The notes below the pieces were generated by a model. That model saw nothing but the letters and a program-made list of their open reading frames with translations, did no database searches and was not told the DNA's origin. From positions 1 to 64,000 of the forward strand of contig VWPU01003214.1 in assembly GCA_013398955.1 (NCBI GenBank): a DNA stretch of 64,000 nucleotides. Direction: 5' to 3'. The first letter of the stretch is position 1; each line of letters starts with the position of its first letter. A program made the translations under genes and the position numbers. This document shows, piece after piece, positions 49,353 to 60,500 of the stretch. The DNA comes from Callaeas wilsoni (Eukaryota; Chordata; Aves; Passeriformes; Callaeidae).

Positions 49353-49429
49353 GCATTTCCTTAAACTGTCTTAAGAACTTAAGGAAAGAACTGACTTAAG
49401 GAAACTGTCTTAAGAACTTAAGGAAATGC
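49353..49429. repeat. Nested direct and inverted repeat
   Basis: An identical 25-bp segment occurs twice (49363-49387 and 49402-49426), a period of 39 bp. The block is bracketed by an exact 12-bp inverted repeat (49353-49364 against 49418-49429). CTTAAG palindromes recur inside. The combination points to a local rearrangement such as replication template switching, not a transposon. Confidence 0.92.
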
Positions 49430-52400
49430 ATTTGGTGATGGATCACCCAGTCCTAGTGCCATACTACAAACTGTGTTGAAGAATAATCAAAGAAAGTGCC
49501 TTGAGCTTAGAATTTTATCACTTTGATGACAGAATTATCAGTGCATGCTGAGTTGCCTGTGTCAGTTGTGTCAGCTTTAAATTTGGAACTCGCTCTGTTT
49601 AAGTGGCAATAGCAAATAATCCTATTTTTAACCTTAGTGGTAATTAAATCTTTATCTGATTTAATTCTGATTGTTTTAAAGCTTTATCATGTAAGTATTA
49701 ATGCAAATTAACCAATTCCATTTTTTCATTGCTAAGAGGGTACACAGTTGTCTTACATCTGGAAGAAGCTGGGTTTCCTTATCTTCCTGGAGACCTCAGC
49801 CCAAACTTGCCATAAGAGAAATTCTGTTTGGATTTAATTTGAAAACCAAATAATGAATGGAAAACCCCATTCAACTCCTTTGATAAGTAAAAATAATTGA
49901 TAAAGAATACAGGTTGAAAACTGGTTTGTTATTAAGTGTATGATGGGAAGAAATGAATTTTTTTTAGAAATGAAATGTGATCCTTTCAAGGCCTTAAGCC
50001 AGGAGAAAGAGGATTTCTGTGTGCTGTAGAAGTCAGGCTGGTGACAATTGTCAGTTGAGTGAATTAAGGAGAATAATGAGTGTCTCCCCTCGCACTGTTC
50101 TGCTGCCTTGCTCTCCAGCTGCTCTCAGACCCTCGCTGTGGATGTCTATTACCTGTTTCATTGATAGGAGGCTGTATGAATTTGTCCTCTAGGTAAACAC
50201 ATTTCTGTTTTAAAGGGTGCAGAAATTGTACCAAGTTACAGCTAAATGATCAGAGTGTGTTCCCAGCTCTTGGTGTCGTTCTCGGCTTATTGATTTGGTC
50301 TGTGGTTGGCTACAGTGCATTTAAAACCAGGCAAGTGAGGCAGTGGAAAATAAGGGAATATCCTACAGTGGCATGGGCTGGCCAGATGATGCCTTGGGGT
50401 TTTTTCTGCTGTAAATCCCGACATCTTACGAGTTTAAATTAAAAGGGAGATTTCAATTTACATGTTAAGTAGTGAGGATATAATGCGTAACTTCAAAATA
50501 AAAAGGCAGAAATACAGTATTAAATGTGAGTATTCAGTGTTAAGGCTCCTGAGATGTTTGCCTAGGTTATTATTCTTCTAAGTTTAAATACACGGTAGTA
50601 CTTTTGGAAAATCACTTGTACAGACATGCTATTTCTCTTTGAGTAATGATGATTCGCCACCTTTTATTTTATCTTTTGGATGTCCAGGATGGTAGCACTG
50701 ACACACTGAAACTAAATCACATTTCTTATATCCTATTTCATTCTCTTTGGCAGCATTTGACAAGACAAAGAACAGTACATTTCCAAACTACAAAAATATC
50801 CATATGTCCTTAGGAGATTATTATGAAACTAATGAGGCGCATTTCAATAACTTCAGTCACGTACTCAAAGCAGGCAGAAGCAATATATTGACTAGTGAAG
50901 TACTTATATGAGGAAAAAAATGGCATTTACTGTGTTGCAAGGACTTTATGACCATTTTATGGAGATTTCTGGACCCTGAGATTCAATAATCTTTTTGATT
51001 TGTCACTCCAGTGGAATGACGGTGCTCATGACTTTAAATAAAATTTTCTAATCATCCTTAGGAAAATTAGAAATATATGGCAGATTAAGGAAGCAGCCAT
51101 TCATCTGCTGGGTTAAACGTACTAACATGAACTTAACAAGCGATGTCGTCTTTTAACACATGCAAAGGACCAAATTATCTGCTGAAAGACTGACATTATG
51201 TAAATGTAACATTTGCTGGACCTCTAAACCCTGTGATTAAATTACTGTCTAAATTATTCAGCAATATGAATGTCGCCTACAAAAAGAAAAGCTGTAAAAG
51301 AAACGACTGTGACATCTTCAGGGTTTGCAGTATTTCCATAATGAGTGTCTGAGATGAAGGGTTTGCATGTATAGCTCAAAATCTTAATGAAATAAGGAGA
51401 AAGAAAGGGGAGGATGTGACGTGAGGAAAAGTTACTCTGCAAAGAGGTAAATTTATCCTGGGGTTTCCACAAGAATCTGTTAGCAGAAGAAGCATGGCTC
51501 AATTAAGAGGGGAATTTAATCCACATATCAAAACTTGTCACTGGAGAGACGCTTCCCCCACCTTCCTCTGTGGATGTGTTGGGTAATCAGTGGCAGGTAA
51601 TCTGTTTTCACTTAGTACTGTGAGAGTGACACATCTGTAAAACAGCAAAAAATAAAAAAGGGGGGAAGAGTGTGCTGAGACTCTGGTATTGCAAGCAATT
51701 ATGGCCCTGAAAGGCTGCATGCAAATTGTTCCCTGCAAAAAGCCAGCTCCTGGTGCAGAATAACCCATCAGTTAACTGGCACTGTATCATTAACTCACGT
51801 AAATTGTCTTAACTCGTATTTCACTCATTCAAAAAATTAAAATCTAGCAGAACAAATGTGCTTGGGCAAATGGAGGAATTGAATGTTCCATGAGTTGGCT
51901 ACTTAGGAAGCTGTGACAGCAACAGAGAGGGGCTGCACTTCACCCCCGGCACACCTGGGAGGTGAAATTACTGACAGCCCTTTTTGGGTTACATGGCACC
52001 AGAGTCCACAGTGAAGGAGAGCCAACGCTCCCCTGAAAATCCATATAGGACAGGGGTTTGCTGCTTTGGCATCTCCATGAAAGCCCAGGTGGGACTCCAG
52101 CACAGATGGACAGCAGCAAAACTGAGATGCTCAGAGAAAGCCCTTAATACCCACCTTCACGGGCAAGTTCAGGATTTCTGTAAAGCTCAGCTTTATTTCT
52201 TTGGTGCAGCTTTTGCTCTTTGGTGGGGACGTCTTTGTTTCTCCTCTCTGTGCCTCTTTCTCAGGGGAAGGATTTGGGGAGGACAGGGGAGGCTGGGAGA
52301 GGGAAGGGCAGCTCTGAGACCTTGGAGAGGGAACACTCCTGCTCCCCTCCAGTTGATAAATATCTAACAATAGATAAAAGGAGACAAATACATGTTCATT

Positions 52401-53558
52401 TAGCTAGGGTGGGCTGTTGCATTGCTGGGTTTAGAGTGGTTGGTTTGAGCTTGCACTAAGGTAGACTGACAGGGCAGTGGGGGGAGAAAAGACAGAATAT
52501 TAGCAAGCTAGCATCAAGCAGACACTGGTTTTGTGTGTTTTCAGGTTTTGCCAACCAACTGAAACGTCCAGAATAGACTATATTTCCACAAAAGTGTCTT
52601 GTAGTTTGCAAGACACCTCGTTTTATTTGTGCTGCTAGCTTGCCTTCCCTCCCTCTCTTCCTTAGAAGAGGCACTGCAAAATTTGTTTTACCCCATAATG
52701 CTATCCCCTTCTTATGAAGATCTTTTTGAGTATTTATTCACAGGTCTTTGTTAGAAAAGACAGTCAGTATGAGCAGTGCTGGTTAATGTCAGTGACTCAG
52801 CAGATTGGTCTTGGGGGTTCCTTTTTCACATGGACTTTACAATTCTGATCAGTTTTGCCTCAAGGTTTGTCGTTACCCTAAGGGAAGCTGCTCCAGGTCT
52901 CCATCATCCTTAGTGATATTTTGTAATTGAGAAGGCAGGTTCTAACACATGGATATCCCTCCTTGTTTTCTCAGCAGCTTGATGGGACTTCTTGATTCTT
53001 TTTATGAATATTTGTGGTTGTAATGAACAGAAAATGTAGTGTTACCGTTTTACCTGCAATGTGTACGTGTTACCTTTTCTCAGACAGCAGCAAGGTTTCC
53101 TCTCAGTAACGTTTTCCTGAGAGCCTTGTTCCCTTCTTGTTTCATGTGCTGAATCCTGTAACAGAACAGTTCTGTGCTTCAGACAGGACCATTTCATCCA
53201 AATTCTGGTGAAATCAGATGTCTTTCTGGATTAGTTCATGTTTCCACGAGCCAGGCGATCGTGGTGCTATTTCCAGGTGAAACAAATCTCTCTCATTCCC
53301 ACAGACAGGAAAGCTCACCTCCTCCCCCATCCCCTCCATGTGATTTTGTACAGTGAAATCAAGATGGAAAAGGGTTTAATTCGTGTGATTTTGTAGTGAT
53401 GGTACCTGTTGCAGTGTAAACTGCCTCTTAAATGGTGTCTGATGGTTTCTTTCTTTTTGCTAGAAAAAGATTTTTTTCACAAAAGAAGCCTGCAGTTGTC
53501 CTTCTGGTTTCCCTTCATCCAAACCTTCCTGTCCGTGTAGGAAGAAAAGCAGGAAAAA

Positions 53559-53590
53559 AGAATAATAAATATAATAATAATCACGATAAT
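53559..53590. repeat. Imperfect AAT/ATA microsatellite
   Basis: A short imperfect trinucleotide tract of AAT and ATA units, interrupted by a CACG. It is simple sequence. Confidence 0.8.
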
Positions 53591-54359
53591 AGAAGAAATC
53601 TTCTCAACTGACCCACCTCCCCAGACTATTTACAGATTCAGCCAAAATGACATCTTAATGTTGAAATTTTCTTTTTATTTGTCTCCTCTTCACTGTCCCT
53701 TACTAATGTAGCCTGGCCCCTACTCAGCTGGGAGAGGACCTTGCAGAGGGACATACTGGTTGGAGCTTTTCTTCTTTTGAAGTGAAAATATGATTTTCTG
53801 TGAAACTATACCAAAGTTACCTGCAGAATTTGCTTCACTTTTTGTTTGAAAAGGAAATAGTTTGGGTTCTCCTCTTTCGGTTCCCTGCTCCTGTTTGGTC
53901 CGTGCCCCATAAATACATCTGAAAACAGCCCCTGATCTGAGCAGTTCAGTTTGTTATTGAAAAAATGAGGAAAATAGGAAAGCACAGAAATCAGTGATAT
54001 GTGTACTCCTCGATTTTTTTAATGTGTTCATATTCTGAAGAAAATGAGTTGCAAAGGTAAATAGCTGAGTTTAAATGTTTTGAGGGCGAGGGCTGGTCCT
54101 ATATTTGATTATCTCTGAAATATATGTTGCTTTTATTTATACCATAATCCCTGGTAACTGAGAATTTTGGTCATATCTGGCACAAACATAAGTAGCACTT
54201 AAATTTCTTGCCATCCACCTTAAATTACCCCAGGTTTATACTTGTGTGACTATAAACTGAACTTTTTCATTAATTTTTCAGCATTAAAAAGAAAAAGTAG
54301 GCTAAACTTCAGCTGTTGTAGATGAAGTATTTAGAATAATTTCCCAAAGCCCTTCATAA

Positions 54360-54560
54360 ATGTGACATTGATTCATTGATATACAGACCATTAGCAGTTA
54401 GTCTCCTCTGTTCATCTATCATTTCAATTATCTCTAGACTTCCCCAGGGTCTTTGACAAATGGGAGACAATTTGCATTTTGTACATTAATGACCTTGGTG
54501 GAATTTGTAATTTTATTCCCCCCATCTTATAATTATACTTTAGCATTGGAGGGGAAAACC
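54360..54560. promoter_or_regulatory. Candidate enhancer: octamer motif in AT-rich single-copy DNA
   Basis: An exact ATTTGCAT octamer, the established POU-domain site, lies at 54470-54477 and is immediately preceded by an overlapping ACAAT resembling a SOX core. A TTAATGA core follows shortly after. The surrounding DNA is free of repeats. POU/SOX adjacency is a known enhancer arrangement, but the spacing here is not the canonical composite site and no conservation data are available. Confidence 0.25.
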
Positions 54561-57500
54561 CCACAAAACTACACTGGTCCAGTTTTTGATTTAATTGGAA
54601 GCATGGGACTGTCGAGGTGACGGGAAAGGAAGAAATAAGGGAAAAAAAAATGTTTAAAAGTATTTTGCACTTTGTGAAGAACTTTCACCTGAAGATGAAG
54701 CAGATTATTGTAAGTTAAGCTTGAGGTCTATTTTAAAGGGGAATGTTGCTTCTCTGGGTCGCAGGCTTAGGGCAGCAGTTAAGAACACAGCCTAAATCTT
54801 GTCCTAAGGAGATTTGTTGGTCATCTCCCAAACCAATGGATTTCTCGCTGGAAAAGCTGTCTCTTGGTTCCTTTGATAATGCACAAAAGGAATTTCAGAA
54901 AGTGATCCCTAAAAAGAGAAAGATGTAAAGGAAAGGGAGCTGTGTTTTAAAATGTATATTTCAGAGGTACATGGCGTGGCTGGATGCTCAAGAATCTTAA
55001 TTTATTAATTTCCATTAATAATTTTAGGTTGGCTAATACTAACAAATTATCCTTCTTAGGTTTATGTCCTGCAGAAGTTTGCCTGTGAAGTTAAATGATT
55101 AATTTCCTCCTCTCCCATCTTTGACCCTCTGGTCTTTTGCTCCAGTGGTGTAATAACCAGGCTTTAGCATTACCTGCGTTGGCCACTGTTCACACCTTTC
55201 CCATGTTTAAAAAAATAAATATGGAGAAATGCTCACACATTATCAGCACTTTTCATTGTTTGTTAATGGCCATAATGCAGGTATTCTGGAGAAGAGATGC
55301 AAGTATTTAGCAAAATTAGAAGGTATAAGTATCTAGAAAATTAATCATTTTACACTCGTAGGTGGGCCAAAGAGGCAGTACAGTGTGGACAGAAAAAGTG
55401 AAATTAATAACTAAAGTATCCTGTAATTAACGAACAGTTTATGGCCTTGCTGCATTCATTTCTTCAGCAGAAAACTTCAGGCCAGCTCTCAGGGTTTTGG
55501 GGTGGTTTGTTGTTTTTTGAGTAACCCAGGGACGCACACGCGGGCGCTGCATCCCACGTGGGGAAGGCGCTGGCCGCCTCCTCCAGGAATATCCTCCAGG
55601 TGTTAAAACTCCCCGTTGCCAGCAGTAACGGCAGCGTGGGATCTGAGATTCCAGAGGCTTTGCCTTTCCCTTTGAACACGAAATCACTGCAGTCTCTCAG
55701 ACAACATTAGGTGGTAACTGTTGGCAACAGCGGCGATGTTGGGAGCGACGTCTGTTTCTGGCTGCATTTCCAGAACCATCCATAACCTTGTGGTGGATGT
55801 ACTTTGCTCATAGATCACACTTCCCCTTTGTGCGTCAGAGTGAATTTGGCTGTCTCTTCCATGCAAAAAAGTAATTAGCCTGGGTTGAATGTGAGGAATT
55901 TATTTTTTGATTGGAACTGAAGGGTGAAATTCCGCGTGTGGAAACCTGAGCTGTGAACTGGCATCGACCTGCGGCCGCAGCAGCGCTGCTGTCCTGCCTT
56001 GTTGCTCACGTTTGGGGGGGGGTTTATGCATATAGCAAGAAAGATCTTGGTTTTAATCAGTGCTCAGGCCAGGCTGGGATGTGCTGTTCAGCCTTGGATT
56101 CCTCTGACGTGCGTTGTACAACTGTTCTTCCAGCAGCTGAAGAGCCATCAGCGCTGGGTTTGAAGAGCTTTGGTTAAATGAGATGCTCTGAGTGGTCTGT
56201 AAGAGTGAGCTAAAGATCAAGGTAAACATATTTATTGATTTACTTCCTCACTCTTCTGAAAACAGGACTCAGACTCCAAACAATACACGTGTCTGTGGAA
56301 TATACTTGTCTTTGCCTACGTTACGTGTGCTGCACACAAGAGTGTGCTGGATATGTATTTGTTTATACACAGCCTTCTGGCCCTGTTTGAATTTTCCCCC
56401 CCCCCAGCAGTGTTTGCCCTTTGCTCTCTGTTTTTAATTTTTTGAACATTTTCAATAGATCTTTAAAACTTCGAGTTTATTTCTAATGCATGTTCCGTTT
56501 AAAAGATTTAAATTTAATTACTTTGACCTTACTGTTGCTCAAAAACCCAGAGTTTGTTATCCTAAACTAACCAAAGGAGTGTGGTGTGATGTAATATTTA
56601 CTGTAGTACACACTTTGTTAATAGTGAGGAACATGAAAATATGTCAGCTCTTTGCAGGAAGAGAGGTAGAGGAATGCATGTTTTAAGGAGTAAAATGATC
56701 ATGTATAAAAAGACCAAATAATGTAGTAACTTTGAAGTTTTAAATTATTTAAACTGACGGGACGCTGATGTCTCGCTGAAAACACAAATGCAAATTTCTC
56801 TTTGGTTATACCCCCTGAAAAAATAGGGTATGGCTATGGCTCTCCATCAAGACCAGATACCTGACATCCGGAGAGATTTAAAAGGCAAATTTAGTTTGTG
56901 TTGGGAACCAGAATGTGAAGTTTGGGTTACACGAAGCTGACTCTTCCTGCTCTGGTATGAATTAATTTCAGCCATGCAGGATTAACAACTGCAGCCCTCT
57001 AATTTCTGCCTGTGCTCACCTTCGACACTGCTCCGTTGGAGAAACCTCGGGATCCCCTATTTTTGCAAGCGGAATTGCCGGGCTGTGAAGCCGAGCCCGC
57101 TCCCTGTGCTCTGTCAGCAGCTGCACGTGGTGAGCAGGAGCAGGGAAGGTCCCAGCTTCCAATGCCAGTGTCAGCCTGAGGGAGCTGCTGCCAAATTGCT
57201 CCTTCTGCAGATTGCCTGCCTCACCCCACCACGCTGGGCCTGATTTATTTGTTTTAAAGGAGGGTTCTATGCTGTTCTGCTGGGAAGGGCCCTGAGAAAT
57301 CACAGCTGCGCTCTGCTACTCATTGTTAATTTAACTGGAAAGAGAAAATCCTGTTTCTTCAGTTCTGTGCTTCGAGCTTGTCGCTGGTGAAATCTGCATG
57401 AAAGTTAATAGTTTGTACATCCCTCTTTTTTCAAGCTTGATGTAACTCCATATTCAAGTTTAAGTGCCCTGGTTGAATTCCTTAGTGGGAATTCCCTTTC

Positions 57501-60500
57501 AGTTAAAGGATGCTCACCTGGCTGCCATTTCTATGAGGAGGATTCAGAGCTCTCTGCAATATTTAGCTCCTGTTGAGCACTAAATGCCATCTCTGCCTTT
57601 TCAAAGGACTCCCTTTCAGCAGGGACAGTAAGCAGCAATCACAGTAAGCAATAGTTAACAAGCACCCATTGGTGTCAGATAAGTTGGAAGAATTCGTAAG
57701 ATAAATTAGGCAATGGAGTCTCTGGGAATAATGACTTCCCCTGGGTTTCTTTACAAATTAAACTGATGAAGATTTAATCTTTATTTTTTTTCTTCCCATG
57801 GGTTGCTTTGCCCTTGACACACAAGATCAGTTACTGGAAGGCACAGTGTCTGTGTAAAGTGAATAACAAATTCTCATTTCTGTCTTTTCTAAACGAGTGA
57901 CCTGCTTGTGTGGTTGTGTTTCAGCCACGCAGGGAATGATGACAGAAACATTATTTTCTGTAGTAGGAAGTGGAGTGAGTTTACAGTTAAAGTCAGCACA
58001 GGATTTTTGTCAGGACAGTGAGTAATTCTGCCCACAGAACTGCTAGAAAGATCTTCTACAAATGGAAAACAAAAGATGGGAGAGAATATTTGGGAGGATA
58101 TGGGAAGGAAGAAATATTTAACCCATTTCAGTCCATAGCAGAGGCTGTTTGATATAATCCCAGGCTAGATCTGATGATGTGCAAAGTTTCAAATTAGACT
58201 GGCAAAGACAACTGTTAAGAAAAATAAGAAAAGAAAATAGGAGCTTCCATTTAGATCTCCATAATGAATTCCTATTCTAAGCTAGAAGCCAGCACACATC
58301 ATCCTTTCTCTGCTGAGAAATTTTTTACATTCATTTCTGTTCGTAATAGTTTGGGAAAAGAAAAGAGAAAAAAAGGTTTTCATTATTCATGTGAAAAATG
58401 AACTCATTTGCTCACATGCTTACTGCTGGGGTTAATTATATTATGAAAAAGCACAGTTTGTAAGGAACTGGCTTATTACAATAGGAATGCCCTGAAATTT
58501 AAGCTGCCTAATTTGTCAGCTTGCTCAGACCTTACTGTTGTAACACTCAGCCTGTTTGGAGGTTAAGCAGCAGCCTCTGGGCTCGGGGCTTTGGTCCTGC
58601 GCTGGGCACCGTGGGCAGCAGAGGGGTTTGACATTTTCTCTGCTGAGGGTTCCCCCGTCGCTCGGCACCTGCAGGCCTGAGCACCGCTGCATCAGGGACT
58701 GCACCCGTGGCAGCAGGGACTGTTGTGGGCCAGGGAGAGCTGCCCTGGTGCCAGCTGAAGTACCAGAACCGGCTGCAGAGCGCCTCAGGTGTCCCTTTCC
58801 CACAGTGTTGCAGAGGACACAGGGACACTCGTGGATTTGAGACATTTATTCCACAGGTGCAGACAAAAGGAGCCGTTCGCTTGCTCAGGTTGAGTTCTTC
58901 TGAGGACAGAATAAAGACAGAGGCAAAGCTGGAATAAACTTCCTTTATTCTACACTTACAGCAGGACTTTTCTTTGTTGTCTTTTCTGCGGCTAGAAGCT
59001 GAAGCTGTGATTTGTGTCCTTTCCCTGAATGTTTGGAAGCTGATTTCCAGATAAGCCGTTCTTGTAGTGCTCGGTTCCCTGTTCCTGCATCCTGCTGGCT
59101 CGAGCTCATCCTCTCACACTCCTGCTGTCACAAACTCAAATTGCTGCTCTGCACAGGTTTTCAAGTAGCATTATAGCAGAGCTTCTCAACACCCCACGTT
59201 GCACGTGGTATGCCACCACTAAATTTGTAGAATCTGACCCATCCTTGCAGGTTTTTTTCTGTTTGAAATTGTTCATTCACCTTTCATCCTGGGGAGCCTC
59301 AAAGGCATCACCAACGTACACATCTATCTTTATCTCTGGTTTTGTTATTGCTGTGTTGGATCACTGCAGTGCTCTTCATAAGACCTGACATCGTAAATCC
59401 CTTAAAAGTACAGGTTGAGCAGAATACACAAAGTGCTGCCTTTGCTTCCTTGCTGTTCCTTTTTGATGCCAATGCTGTGGTCTCTGAGCTTGTGTTTGGT
59501 CCTGAAGATGTTGGCACTGGCTAACCCATGGGTATCTTCACGTTATTTACACTTTTATATGACGCTGGCTGTCATTTTCCATCTGTCTTGGCCTGAGAAC
59601 CTCCATAAATTTGCACAGCCTTTATTTTTTTTTTTTTTTTTGTTCTCAGGGAGATCTGTAAAAATTACTGTAAATGCTAAGCTTTTAGAAATGACCCAGC
59701 ACATGGGGTTTTTTTCCTATATCATTTTTCAATTCAATTCTGCCGGCCTGAATTATAGATGTTTACAGGAAGCTGGAGAAAAGGCAGAAGTTCGTGTAAA
59801 TTTTCTCGAGATCCAGAAGCAAGAGAGGAGAGTTGGGGATAATAGAAGATATTGGCAAAGAGCCAGCCTTAGTTCATGATCAAGTGGTTTACTGACTTCC
59901 TTCCCCAGGAAGGCAGAAGGCAGCAGGTGTAAGGAAGTCTGGAGTTCAAGGTGCACTTGGTGAACTCTCCTTTGGGCACCAAGACTTGGCTTGGCTGGAG
60001 TCAACTGTGGGGCTTGTGCTTGGGCTTCAGCACTCAAAACATCAATCCAGTTGCTAGGAGTCCTGAAGCCTCACTGATAGTCACTGCCTTGGAAATGATG
60101 TTTGAAGAATGTTTACCTGCCTGCGAAAATTCCGAGGGCTTATGTTGTGAAATCAGACTCGGAAAGTTCAAAGCCTTTCCATGTTTGTGTGTGCATAACC
60201 AGCACTTGTCGGTGCTGCAAGTCAGGTACCCTGAGAAGAGACTGCATTTTTAGGGCAAAAGCACTTCTAGACAAAAGCAAGGGCTTTTAAGGATGTCACT
60301 GCAGAGCCCTGAATTCTTTCTAAAAGAGTTCCATTTTGTGGCATAAAAAGTCAAAGCAGAAAGAAACCCTTCTCGGCAGAGCCGTGATGTGGGGAAGGTG
60401 CCGTACAGCCAGCCAGGCTTTCTTTTATGTTTTGCTCATAACCGTCATAGCAGGGAAAGGCAAACACTTGTCTAATTTGATAAAATATCTTTAATTGCAG

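Larger units (their letters stand above)
45578..54359. other. Non-coding single-copy DNA with local duplications
   Basis: No gene was recognised. A 140-codon plus-strand open frame at 46950-47372 has no domain I know, so I treat it as chance. Structures listed separately are a 22-bp tandem duplication (46037-46080) and a nested direct/inverted repeat (49353-49429). Also present are a 7-bp hairpin (46847-46865), an (AAT)-type microsatellite at 53559-53590 and an NF-E2/Maf-type TGACTCAGCA at 52793-52802. Confidence 0.65.

Noticed and set aside
55953..56177. 74-codon frame starting with an alanine/leucine-rich segment that resembles a signal peptide
   Set aside because: The resemblance comes from a GC-rich stretch. 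The rest has no domain, and there is no downstream exon evidence.
56790..56860. Possible microRNA because of a TCTTTGGTTAT-like string and nearby inverted bases
   Set aside because: The match to the miR-9 seed region stops after eleven bases, and the local stem is only about six pairs, far short of a precursor.
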